64,000 nucleotides of DNA from the NCBI RefSeq assembly GCF_013378055.1, contig NZ_CP051130.1, forward strand, positions 2,854,001-2,918,000, in the 5' to 3' direction. How positions within the stretch are numbered: position 1 is the stretch's first letter; every line of letters begins with the position of its first letter. Position numbers and translations under genes: made by a program. This DNA comes from Parasphingopyxis sp. CP4. GTDB taxonomy: Bacteria > Pseudomonadota > Alphaproteobacteria > Sphingomonadales > Sphingomonadaceae. The notes beneath the pieces were generated by a model. It made no database searches, had not been told where the DNA came from, and worked only from the letters and a program-made list of their open reading frames with translations. Positions 1-7,927 of the stretch are shown in pieces.

Positions 1-117
1 GCTGCGCAACTCCGGCGCATAGGCGGTGAGCAGCAGGAAAACCATGAAACCGACTATCCCGGCAATGGCGAGCAGGATGACCGTTCGTCCGGAAAAGGGA
101 GAGGGATTGTCGCTCAT
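1..117 (-). CDS. DUF4350-type membrane protein, N-terminal fragment
   Basis: The first 39 codons are present and the rest lies beyond the left edge. The peptide begins MSDNPSPFSGRTVILL and runs straight into one hydrophobic segment (about residues 12-31), as in DUF4350 proteins. Its ATG (115-117) overlaps the stop of the upstream DUF4129 gene as ATGA, so the two are translationally coupled. In many proteobacteria DUF4350 and DUF4129 genes sit with MoxR ATPase and DUF58 genes. That neighbourhood would continue to the left but cannot be seen here. The family assignment rests on this context and on the short N-terminus. Confidence 0.6.
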   Translation of the reverse strand, partial: MSDNPSPFSGRTVILLAIAGIVGFMVFLLLTAYAPELRS

Positions 118-755
118 TGCCAGCTCTTCCCAAAGGCGAATTCTTCATAGGCCGAGCGCGCTTCGCTCCATCCCTGTTCGTCCACTGGCCGGGTGGCAAA
201 GATGCCCCGTTCGACGACGGTGGCAATCGATGTGAAGGCCGACCGCGCAGGGCTGGGCAAGGTCTCGGCGCGCGATATATCCCGACTTGTGAGGGCAGGG
301 CGCAGGAAATCGGGCAGCCTTTCCTCAATATCGGCGACACTGCGATGGAGGAGGAGATGGACCGCTTCTGCATAGCGCCCCTGCTGGGCTAACGCATCCG
401 CATCGCCGAGCAAGCCGATGGCGGCTTTGGCTTCGGGCCGCCAAATCTCGTCTTCTTCCTCTTCTTCGATGGCAGGTTGTCGATCTGAAAAATAGCGAAC
501 CAGGCTTCGGCCAATGCTGAAAAGGATCAGTCCGCCAATGCCCACAGCTGCAATCCAGAACAAGGCTTCCCAAAAGGGGCCCAGCGTTCCCAGCCATTCG
601 AGGAAATTTGCAAGCCAGGCGGGCGGCGGATCGGGTTCGGGCACTTCGAACGGGCTCATCTCGGTCTGAAACCGTTCGCTCTCGATCAGACGGTCATAGG
701 CCTGATCGAAATCCTGTTTGTTTTCATTCCCGATCGGCGGTGCCGCAGCCGTCAT
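114..755 (-). CDS. DUF4129 domain-containing membrane protein
   Basis: A 213-residue protein with an N-terminal soluble part, a single transmembrane helix near the middle (ALFWIAAVGIGGLILFSIG), an acidic linker (EEEEEDE) and a C-terminal DUF4129 domain. The domain contains the characteristic YAEAVHLLLHRSVADIEERL and LTSRDI stretches. I chose ATG 755 because an AGGAG motif lies 12 bases upstream; in-frame starts further upstream would read into the divergent promoter region. The stop overlaps the next gene by four bases. The role of the family is unknown. Its usual MoxR/DUF58 association suggests a membrane-linked chaperone-like process, but nothing in this sequence proves that. Confidence 0.75.
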   Translation of the reverse strand: MTAAAPPIGNENKQDFDQAYDRLIESERFQTEMSPFEVPEPDPPPAWLANFLEWLGTLGPFWEALFWIAAVGIGGLILFSIGRSLVRYFSDRQPAIEEEEEDEIWRPEAKAAIGLLGDADALAQQGRYAEAVHLLLHRSVADIEERLPDFLRPALTSRDISRAETLPSPARSAFTSIATVVERGIFATRPVDEQGWSEARSAYEEFAFGKSWQ

Positions 756-886
756 ATATTGCCCATTCTCCTGGCGACTTATCCCAGCATAACCGGCTCT
801 AAGGATCATGGCGAGGGTGGACTTTTGGGTCCGTATGGGAAAGGTTTGCATCTGGCGTGGCCCAGAAGAGCCGCCAGGGAGGCAAC

Positions 887-1774
887 ATGGCAACCGAAGC
901 ATCAGGGTTTCCAAGATTCAGTTTCGGTTCGACGGTTAGCGATATATTCGGCGTAATTGGCCGAAATTTCCTGCTGTTATGCGGTCTGGCGCTCCTGCTT
1001 TACGGCGTGCCATCGGCCCTGTTCACGGTCTACCTGATGAACAGCATCATGTCCCTTGCCTCGGATTCAACCTTTTCAAGCGGCGGAAATCCTTTTGATA
1101 TTTTCGGAATGCTCGGCACTGGCTTTATCCTGGGCATTATTGGATCGATCTTCATCTCTATCTATACCCAGGGTGCAATGATCTGGTCTGTGCTGCATGA
1201 CCTTGATGGCGGGAAGCCGACATTTGGCGGCGCATTGAGTGCAGGATTGCGTTTCTTCCTTCCGATCCTAGCGATCACCATCATTTTCTATGTTGCAATC
1301 GCGGCCATTGCGACAATTCCCGCTCTGCTCGTGTTCGGCATCGGCGTCATCAGCATTGCGGTCCTGTTGTTCTTTTTTATCATCATACCACTCCTGGTTT
1401 TTGCGACAGTGTTGCTGATGTGGGCGGTACCGGCTGCTATCAACGAGAGGATTGGTCCGATCGATGCGTTAAGTCGTAGCATCTATTTGAGCTCCGGCAA
1501 TCGCTGGAAATTGGTCGCAATGCTAGTGATTTACCTGTTAACGGCCGTGATTGTCTCGAGCGCAATCAGCGGCGCCGCCATGCCTTTTACGATGGCCGGC
1601 GATCTGGATCCCGCCTCGCCGTTCGACGGGCTGATGCCGATCATGGCGATCCAGTCTCTGCTTAACTCGTTGATCCTGGTGCTGGGCTATCCGGCCATTG
1701 CGGCGACCTATCATAATCTGCGGATATCCAAGGAAGGCGCTTCGCCGGAAGGGGTCACCGATATTTTCGAATAG
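887..1774 (+). CDS. Multi-pass membrane protein of unknown function
   Basis: A 295-residue, very hydrophobic protein with about six transmembrane segments spread from residue 25 to 270. A short soluble N-terminus (MATEASGFPRFSFGSTVSDIFGVIGRNF) resembles membrane proteins often labelled glycerophosphodiester phosphodiesterase membrane-domain-like. No catalytic domain is present. I chose ATG 887, which follows AGGGAGG at five bases; a GTG at 857 is in frame but lacks such a site. The gene is divergent from DUF4129 across about 130 bases. It may be a membrane-organising protein, but I do not recognise a function. Confidence 0.65.
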   Translation: MATEASGFPRFSFGSTVSDIFGVIGRNFLLLCGLALLLYGVPSALFTVYLMNSIMSLASDSTFSSGGNPFDIFGMLGTGFILGIIGSIFISIYTQGAMIWSVLHDLDGGKPTFGGALSAGLRFFLPILAITIIFYVAIAAIATIPALLVFGIGVISIAVLLFFFIIIPLLVFATVLLMWAVPAAINERIGPIDALSRSIYLSSGNRWKLVAMLVIYLLTAVIVSSAISGAAMPFTMAGDLDPASPFDGLMPIMAIQSLLNSLILVLGYPAIAATYHNLRISKEGASPEGVTDIFE

Positions 1775-1843
1775 GCTGTATCCGCCTTCGGACAGCGCTA
1801 TAGGGGGCGCCATGTCCGGTATCGGAATTTTCAGGAGACTCAG

Positions 1844-2848
1844 ATGAAATTGGGATCACTCAAAGGCGGGCGCGACGGCAAGCTCGTTGTTGTCAGCCAT
1901 GATCTCGCCTGGTGCGCAGATGCATCGCATATCGCACCGACCCTGCAGGCCGCGCTCGATGATTGGGATGCGATCGCACCGCAACTCGAAAATCTGGCCA
2001 CCGATCTGGCCCATGATGTAATCCCGAAGGAACGCTTTCATGAGCGCGAAGCCGCTTCTCCGCTGCCGCGCGCCTATCAATGGGCGGATGGCTCGGCCTA
2101 TGTGAACCATGTGGTTCTGGTCCGGCAGGCGCGTGGCGCCGAGATTCCCGACAGTTTCTGGGAAGACCCGCTGATGTATCAGGGCGGATCCGATGGATTT
2201 ATTGGCCCGCGCGATCCCATTCCCTTGCCCGATGAGGCCTGGGGTTGTGATCTTGAAGCCGAAATCGTGGTTGTCACGGGCGATGTTGCCCAGGGTTCCA
2301 GTCGCGATGAAGCGCTTGCGGGAATTCGCCTTGTCGGTCTCGTCAATGATGTCAGCCTGCGCAACCTGATCCCGGCGGAGCTCGGCAAGGGTTTTGGTTT
2401 TGTCCAATCCAAGCCTGCCAGCGCCTTCTCACCGGTTTTCGTGACGCCGGATGAGCTGCCCAACTGGAAAGAAGGCAAGCTCCATGGCGCGCTGATGGTC
2501 GATCTCAACGAGAAGCCCTTTGGCCGGGCCGATGCGGGCGAGGATATGACCTTCGATTTTGGAACTTTGGTGTCGCATCTCGCCAAGACGCGTAATCTTG
2601 TGGCCGGGTCGATTATCGGCTCAGGCACGGTGTCCAATCGCGATGAAGATGGCGGACCGGGCAAACCGATCGACCAGGGTGGCCGCGGCTATAGCTGCCT
2701 TGCCGAAGTCCGGATGGTCGAGAAGATCCTCGATGGCGAGATGAAAACACCCTTCCTGTCGCATGGCGATACCGTGCGGATCTGGATGGAAGACGAACAT
2801 GGCCATGCCACATTCGGAACGATCGACCAGGAAGTGGTGAAGGCCTAG
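1844..2848 (+). CDS. Fumarylacetoacetate hydrolase family protein
   Basis: A 334-residue protein with the fumarylacetoacetase C-terminal fold, covering roughly residues 80-330. The acidic metal-ligand stretch (CDLEAEIVVVTGDV) and the GSGTVSNRDEDGG region fit hydrolases or hydratases that cleave acylpyruvates, as in homogentisate and meta-cleavage pathways. The N-terminal MKLGSLKGGRDGKLVVVS is typical of the bacterial FahA-like group. No other tyrosine-degradation gene is adjacent, so the exact substrate is open. A Shine-Dalgarno-like AGGAGA precedes the ATG. The stop codon shares a CTAG with the stop of the convergent DUF2147 gene. Confidence 0.85.
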   Translation: MKLGSLKGGRDGKLVVVSHDLAWCADASHIAPTLQAALDDWDAIAPQLENLATDLAHDVIPKERFHEREAASPLPRAYQWADGSAYVNHVVLVRQARGAEIPDSFWEDPLMYQGGSDGFIGPRDPIPLPDEAWGCDLEAEIVVVTGDVAQGSSRDEALAGIRLVGLVNDVSLRNLIPAELGKGFGFVQSKPASAFSPVFVTPDELPNWKEGKLHGALMVDLNEKPFGRADAGEDMTFDFGTLVSHLAKTRNLVAGSIIGSGTVSNRDEDGGPGKPIDQGGRGYSCLAEVRMVEKILDGEMKTPFLSHGDTVRIWMEDEHGHATFGTIDQEVVKA

Positions 2849-3273
2849 CGCCGCGTCCAGTTTTGCGACTGGCAGATCAATCCACCCAACACGCATCCGG
2901 TTACCCGCAGTGATCCGTCGCGGTTGAGGCGCAGCCGCGCATTATAGTTGCGGCCGTTTTCCGGGTCATAGACCTGGCCATGGCGATACTGGCCCCGGTC
3001 AAAGCGGAAACCGCTCAGGATGCGCGATCCCTGGATCGTGCGGTTGCGCAGGTTCGGATCGGGATTGTTGATATCGCGCTGCCCGGCTTCGGCTTCGACC
3101 AGAATGCGCGCGATCCGGCCGCAGACCGTTTCGCCACACCGGCTGATCGCGATGACGGCCCGATTATCCTCGGTCAGCCAATTGCCGAAAATATTGGATT
3201 GCGCCGTCGCCGGCGTTGCTTGCACGGCCAGAATGGCCAGGCTGGCCATGGCCAGTCGCAGAAACATTGTCAT
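2845..3273 (-). CDS. DUF2147 secreted protein
   Basis: A 142-residue protein with a clear signal peptide (MTMFLRLAMASLAILAVQATPATAQ). A DUF2147 domain follows: GNWLTEDNRAVIAISRCGETVCGRI near the start, and paired cysteines at the C-terminus in GCVLGGLICQS. DUF2147 proteins are periplasmic, about this size, and of unknown function. The ATG at 3273 follows GGAGAGG; the ATG two codons later is an alternative. It ends tail to tail with the fumarylacetoacetase-family gene, sharing four bases. Confidence 0.8.
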   Translation of the reverse strand: MTMFLRLAMASLAILAVQATPATAQSNIFGNWLTEDNRAVIAISRCGETVCGRIARILVEAEAGQRDINNPDPNLRNRTIQGSRILSGFRFDRGQYRHGQVYDPENGRNYNARLRLNRDGSLRVTGCVLGGLICQSQNWTRR

Positions 3274-3380
3274 CAACCTCTCCGTAGATGGACCCCTGAG
3301 GCGGAATATCGCGCCTAGCGCGATTCCCTTTCCTGCACTAGACCCCGGCATCTGCATTCGAGATGAACGGAGCAACACGG

Positions 3381-4265
3381 ATGAGCGATACGGATTGGGT
3401 GATCGGTGTAGTCGGCGGTTCGGGGCTTTACGCAATCGACGCGCTGGAAAATGCCCAGTCGATCCGCGTCGACACGCCATGGGGCGATGCCTCCGACGAA
3501 CTGGTGCTGGGCGAGATTGCCGGCAAGCGCTTCGTGTTCCTGCCCCGCCATGGCAAAGGCCATCGCATTCCGCCGAGCGAGCTGAACTTCCGCGCCAATA
3601 TCGACGCGCTGAAACGCGCGGGTTGTACCGACATGATCTCGCTCTCCGCGGTGGGCTCGCTGCGCGAAGATCTGCCGCCCGGCAAATTCGTGATCGTCGA
3701 CCAGTTTATCGATCGTACCTTTGCGCGCGAGAAGAGCTTTTTCGGTACCGGGCTGGTGGCCCATGTTTCCGTTGCCGATCCGGTATGCCCGAGCCTGTCT
3801 GACCATGCCGAAGCGGCGGCCAAGGCGGCCGGCGCCGATGTCCATCGCGGCGCGACCTATCTCGCCATGGAAGGCCCGCAATTCTCCTCGCGCGCGGAAA
3901 GCGAACTCTATCGCCACTGGGGTTGCGATGTGATTGGCATGACCGCGATGCCCGAAGCCAAACTCGCCCGTGAGGCGGAGCTTCCCTATGCGCTGGTTGC
4001 GATGGTCACCGACTATGATTGCTGGCGCGACGATACGGCGGACGTTGAAGTGCATGACATTTTGGCGACGCTATCGGCCAATGCAGACAAGGCCGCGCAA
4101 ACGGTTGTTGAACTGGCCAAATCGCTCCCCGACACACGCCCTGCCAATCCGCTCGATACGGTCCTCGACCATGCCATCATAACAGCGCCTGATGCGATGG
4201 ACCCGGCGATGAAGGCGAGGCTGGATGCAATTGGGAAGCGGGTGTTCGCGGAAACAGCCGGCTAG
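3381..4265 (+). CDS. mtnP: S-methyl-5'-thioadenosine phosphorylase
   Basis: A 294-residue nucleoside phosphorylase. It phosphorolyses 5'-methylthioadenosine to adenine and methylthioribose-1-phosphate in methionine salvage. Visible family signatures are VVGGSGLY at the N-terminus, a phosphate-binding PRHGKGHRIPP loop, the MEGPQFSSRAES segment and GMTAMPEAKLARE. The ATG at 3381 has GGAG eight bases upstream; the in-frame ATG at 3363 has no ribosome site. It converges on the radical SAM gene 12 bases away. Next to a radical SAM protein and ArsM, a role on a 5'-deoxy-5'-arsinoyl-adenosine is conceivable, because that compound resembles methylthioadenosine. That role is inference only. Confidence 0.9.
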   Translation: MSDTDWVIGVVGGSGLYAIDALENAQSIRVDTPWGDASDELVLGEIAGKRFVFLPRHGKGHRIPPSELNFRANIDALKRAGCTDMISLSAVGSLREDLPPGKFVIVDQFIDRTFAREKSFFGTGLVAHVSVADPVCPSLSDHAEAAAKAAGADVHRGATYLAMEGPQFSSRAESELYRHWGCDVIGMTAMPEAKLAREAELPYALVAMVTDYDCWRDDTADVEVHDILATLSANADKAAQTVVELAKSLPDTRPANPLDTVLDHAIITAPDAMDPAMKARLDAIGKRVFAETAG

Positions 4266-4277
4266 GCATTAGAGGAC

Positions 4278-5290
4278 CTACGCCGTGCAGCTCGCGCCGC
4301 CCAGGACGCAGAAGCGGGCGCAATGGGGGTGGTTGAGCGATACGTCGCGGCTCGCTTCATCGAGCGTTTCCCCCATCTGGAAATCATCGCCATAGGGAAG
4401 CAAGGTGCAGGCCGTGACCATCGGCTTGTCCGCGCCCTTATGCTTCACGACCATCCGGCTCGATGAACACATGACCGTGCCCGGATCGACATCGAGAATG
4501 CCCCAGCACGCTGTCGTGATTTCGGGCACGTCGAGTGTCGCATCCATTTCCGGAAACAGGACGAGCCGCATGGGATCGCTCGGATCGATACGGATGTCCG
4601 TGCCGGCGAACAGCGCCGCATAGCCTGTCCGGGCCATCGCATCGTCTTCATGGGCAAGATGGCGTCCGGCAACGGCAATCGAAAAGCCATTGTCTGACAG
4701 CCATTTGAGCCCGGATATGCCCTTGTCCCAGGTATCCGCGCCGCGTTCGGCCTCATGCGCCGCCTGACTGTGATGATCGAGACTGACGCGGAACGTCATC
4801 CGCTTGCCGTAGCGCGCATTGAGATCGAGCAGCGCATCTTCGAAACGGCGCATCGGCCGCATCGCGTTGGTCAGCACCAACACCTCAAATCCGCGCGCGA
4901 GACAGCTTTCGAGCATCGGCACCATGTCGCGGTTCATGAAAGGCTCGCCGCCCGTAAAACCGATCTCGCGCGTGCCCAGCCCGTCGCGTTCGATCTCGTC
5001 GAGATAGGCGTCGACCTCTGCCAGGGTCAGATAGACAAGCGCATCATTGGTTGGTGAGCTCTCAATATAACAGCTCTTGCAGGCGAGATTGCATAATGTG
5101 CCGGTGTTGAACCAGAGTGTCTCCAGCCGATCGAGGCGAACCGTAGCCCGCGGCTCGCCCTTGGCCGTGACCTTGGGATCGCGGAACTTATCCGGATCGA
5201 GCGGTGCAGCATCGGCGATTTCGAAAGGCGAGGGGCCTTCTAGCGGTTGGGTAGCGATGGCGGGATATCCTATCTGATCGATCGGCGCAT
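4278..5290 (-). CDS. Radical SAM protein with a disrupted or non-canonical start
   Basis: The frame is open from directly after the TAA at 5307-5309 down to the TAG at 4278. It encodes about 335 residues with the iron-sulfur motif CNLACKSC (cysteine codons at 5091-5093, 5079-5081 and 5070-5072) and the GFTGGEPF motif, so it is a radical SAM enzyme. The first in-frame ATG, GTG or TTG is ATG 4937, which lies after the cluster motif and would give a dead protein. An ATG at 5288-5290 is one base out of frame. If a single G were restored after it, the product would begin MAPIDQIGYP, 16 bases after the oxidoreductase stop. I therefore place the start there and flag a one-base loss, real or from sequencing. 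The C-terminal half contains several cysteines (TACWGI, MCSSS, TACTLL, HCARFCVLGGASC), possibly for auxiliary clusters. The substrate is unknown. Confidence 0.75.
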
Positions 5291-5306
5291 AGACGGAGCG
5301 TCCCGA

Positions 5307-6722
5307 TTAAAGCAAATATTTGGCGCGGAACCGGGCCCAGCGCTTGGGCAAGCCGCCAAAGATTGTCGGCTCCCAGATCGCAAATCCCGCCTGTTTCGAG
5401 ATATCCGAGCGCGTCGGATAGGGGACAATCGCCCCGCCGATCGCAAAGGCATTGGCCTTGCCACTGATCGCCAGGCTCCAGGGCAGCAGGAACTCACCGG
5501 CATGCGGACCGACCACGGTCGCACCCAGGACTTTCTTGCCCTTGCGGATGATCTTGAGGAACCCTTCGGACTCGTTTTCCGCGCGGGCGCGGTCATTCTC
5601 GGCAAATTCCTGTCGCGTAATTTCGACCTTGTCGCCATATTTCTCGCGCGCCTGGGCTTCGGTCATGCCGACATGGCCAAGCTCGGGATCGCTGTAGGTG
5701 ACCCAGGGCAGGGCCGTGTAATCGGCCTTGCTCGGCAGGCCGAGGGCGATCTGCAGGATCACCAGTGAGCCCTCATAGCCCGATGCATGGGTGAAGCGAG
5801 GGCCGACCCGGCAATCGCCGATCGCAAAGACTTTCTTGTTGGAGGTCCGGCGGCGGGCATCGACCTCGATCCCGCGCGGGCTCCATTTGATCCCGGCATT
5901 TTCCAGGCCGAAGCTTCCAAAATCGCAGGTCCGGCCCGTCGCGACCAGCAGGTGGCTCGCTTCGATCGGCTCGCCTGAATCGGTTTCGACGCGGATCACA
6001 CCATCGATTTCGCTGACGCGCACGACATTGGTGTCCTCGCGGATATCCATGCCTTCGGCGCGGAACCGGTCGACAACGATCTTGGCGGCTTCCGGGTCAT
6101 CCTTGCCCATCAGCTTGTGCCGTTCGATGATCGATACCTTCGCGCCGAGCCGGCGGAAGCTCTGCGCCATTTCACACCCAATCGGACCGCCGCCCATGAT
6201 CGCCAGATGGCGGGGGCGCTCAGTAAGGCCAAAGATCGTCTCATTGGTGAGGTAAGGCACGTCAGCTAGGCCTTCGACCGGCGGAATGAATGGCTTCGAT
6301 CCGATGGCGAGCACGATGCGCGGCGCTATCAAGGTCTGACCGTTAATCTCGATCGTCGATCCGTCGATCATCTTCGCGGTCCCGCGGATCACCTCGACGC
6401 CGAATTCTTCCTCGAACCGTTCCTGCGAATCATCAACCGCAATCGCGTCGATCGCGCTTTGCACATGATCATGGACCGCGCGGAAATCGATATTGGGCTC
6501 GACATCGGCGATGCCATATTTGGCATTCTCGCGCATCTCCTGAGCGCGCCGGGCCGCTGTGATCAAGGCCTTGGAGGGGACACAGCCAGTATTCAGGCAG
6601 TCTCCGCCCATCGGACCTTTCTCGATCAGCGCGACCTTCAAGCCGAACTGCGCGCAACCGCCGGCGGCGGTTAAGCCTGCCGATCCTGCGCCGATTACAA
6701 TTACGTCATGGGTGCGTTTCAT
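5307..6722 (-). CDS. MerA-like pyridine nucleotide-disulfide oxidoreductase
   Basis: A 471-residue flavoprotein of the dihydrolipoamide dehydrogenase/mercuric reductase superfamily. The FAD-binding GAGSAGLTAA lies at residues 11-20, the redox pair is CLNTGC (Cys42, Cys47), the NAD-binding site is GGGPIGCEMAQSF near residue 175, and AIGDCRVGPRFTHAS binds FAD near 300. It has no N-terminal heavy-metal domain and no C-terminal CysCys pair, so it is not a true mercuric reductase. The His-Pro-Thr-x-x-Glu acid-base motif of lipoamide dehydrogenases is replaced by YPTRSD, so lipoamide is unlikely. The ATG follows GAAGAGG. It sits upstream of the radical SAM gene and divergent from arsM. A role in arsenic, thiol or selenium redox chemistry is plausible. 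Confidence 0.8.
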   Translation of the reverse strand: MKRTHDVIVIGAGSAGLTAAGGCAQFGLKVALIEKGPMGGDCLNTGCVPSKALITAARRAQEMRENAKYGIADVEPNIDFRAVHDHVQSAIDAIAVDDSQERFEEEFGVEVIRGTAKMIDGSTIEINGQTLIAPRIVLAIGSKPFIPPVEGLADVPYLTNETIFGLTERPRHLAIMGGGPIGCEMAQSFRRLGAKVSIIERHKLMGKDDPEAAKIVVDRFRAEGMDIREDTNVVRVSEIDGVIRVETDSGEPIEASHLLVATGRTCDFGSFGLENAGIKWSPRGIEVDARRRTSNKKVFAIGDCRVGPRFTHASGYEGSLVILQIALGLPSKADYTALPWVTYSDPELGHVGMTEAQAREKYGDKVEITRQEFAENDRARAENESEGFLKIIRKGKKVLGATVVGPHAGEFLLPWSLAISGKANAFAIGGAIVPYPTRSDISKQAGFAIWEPTIFGGLPKRWARFRAKYLL

Positions 6723-6797
6723 GATGCCTCTTCCCTGTTTCGTCGCGCCCTGTTGCCGCGATGTCTCAACCGGGCTTTTCGGGAAGTCACCGCCAAA

Positions 6798-6826
6798 GGT
6801 TACAATGATGGTGCATTTGTGTAACC
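6798..6826. promoter_or_regulatory. Inverted repeat in the divergent oxidoreductase/arsM promoter
   Basis: GGTTACA at 6798-6804 and TGTAACC at 6820-6826 form a perfect seven-base inverted repeat with a 15-base spacer. A direct repeat TGGTGCAT at 6809-6816 and 6830-6837, spaced 21 bases or two helical turns, overlaps it. The position between two divergent genes suggests a regulator binding site. No regulator gene is adjacent. Confidence 0.4.
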
Positions 6827-6882
6827 GCTTGGTGCATCAATCCGAAGCTCTTCTCAACATTCATGGTAATTGGGGATCCGCA

Positions 6883-7926
6883 GTGAATATCGAGAATAGC
6901 CGCGACTATTATGGTCAGGTGCTGCAAGGCTCAGAAGATCTGAAAACCGACGCCTGCTGTACGATTGGGGCTCCGGCACCGGAAATCCGCGAAGCGCTGG
7001 CCCATGTCCATCCGGATGTGAAAGCGCGCTATTATGGCTGCGGCCTGATTGCACCTGAGGGCGCAGAAGGCATGCGGATCCTGGATCTCGGCAGCGGATC
7101 GGGCCAGGACGCCTATCTGCTGGCACAACTAGCGGGCGAAGATGGATCGGTGGTCGGAGTCGATACGACGCCCGAACAGCTGGCTGTGGCGCGCGAATAT
7201 CTTGATTGGCACGCGGAGCGCTTCGGCTATCGCAATGTCGAATTTGTCGAAGGCGATATCGAGCAGCTCGATACGCTGGGCCTCGAACCCGCGAGCTTTG
7301 ACATCATCGTTTCGAATTGCGTGATCAATCTGGTCGCGGACAAGGCGAAGGTGTTTAGCGATGCCCATGCGTTGCTCAAACCGGGCGGCGAATTCTATTT
7401 CTCTGACGTCTATGCCGAACGACGGGTCCCCGACGCGCTGTTGCATGATCCTGTGCTGCATGGGGAATGCCTGTCCGGCGCGCTCTATTGGGGCGATTTC
7501 GATAGGGTGGCCAAGGACGCCGGATTTCCTGATCCCCGGCTGGTGACTGACAGGCCATTGGTGATTGGCGATCCGGCAGTGGCCCAGAAAGTCGCCGGTA
7601 TCCGCTTTTTCTCCGCCACCTATCGCCTCTTCAAGCTCGACGGTCTGGAACCGCAATGCGAGGATTATGGCCAGGCGGTGCGCTACAAGGGCACGATCGC
7701 CGGGCATGAGCGCGCGTTCATGCTGGACGGTCATCATGTCATCGAAGCGGGCCGGATGTTTGCCGTGTGCGGCAATACTTGGCGTATGTTGGCCGACACG
7801 CGGTTTGCAGACCATTTCGAATTCCATGGTGATTTCTCGACCCATTACGGGATTTTCCCGGGCTGCGGCGACTTGATGCCCTATGAGGCATCGCCAGCCA
7901 GTGATGCTGTATCGGGGTGCTGCTGA
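6883..7926 (+). CDS. arsM: Arsenite methyltransferase ArsM
   Basis: A 347-residue SAM-dependent methyltransferase that methylates As(III). All four functional cysteines of the algal/bacterial ArsM type are visible: LKTDACC (Cys25/26), YYGCGL (Cys53), NCVINL (Cys146) and GECLSGALYW (Cys196). The SAM-binding motif is LDLGSGSGQD near residue 70. The C-terminal domain has FFSATYRLFKL and CEDYGQ. I chose GTG 6883, preceded by GGGGA at six bases, because homologues begin just before the xxDYYG motif; ATG 6805 would lie inside a palindrome and add unlikely sequence. It is followed one base after its stop by an SDR gene, so the two probably form an operon. Confidence 0.9.
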   Translation: MNIENSRDYYGQVLQGSEDLKTDACCTIGAPAPEIREALAHVHPDVKARYYGCGLIAPEGAEGMRILDLGSGSGQDAYLLAQLAGEDGSVVGVDTTPEQLAVAREYLDWHAERFGYRNVEFVEGDIEQLDTLGLEPASFDIIVSNCVINLVADKAKVFSDAHALLKPGGEFYFSDVYAERRVPDALLHDPVLHGECLSGALYWGDFDRVAKDAGFPDPRLVTDRPLVIGDPAVAQKVAGIRFFSATYRLFKLDGLEPQCEDYGQAVRYKGTIAGHERAFMLDGHHVIEAGRMFAVCGNTWRMLADTRFADHFEFHGDFSTHYGIFPGCGDLMPYEASPASDAVSGCC

Positions 7927-7927
7927 A

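Noticed and set aside
4278-4937. Short version of the radical SAM gene starting at ATG 4937
   Set aside because: It would omit the CxxxCxxC cluster motif that is encoded in the same open frame upstream.
6805-6882. Longer arsM starting at ATG 6805 or 6808
   Set aside because: The start lies inside an inverted repeat and adds sequence unlike ArsM N-termini; GTG 6883 fits better.
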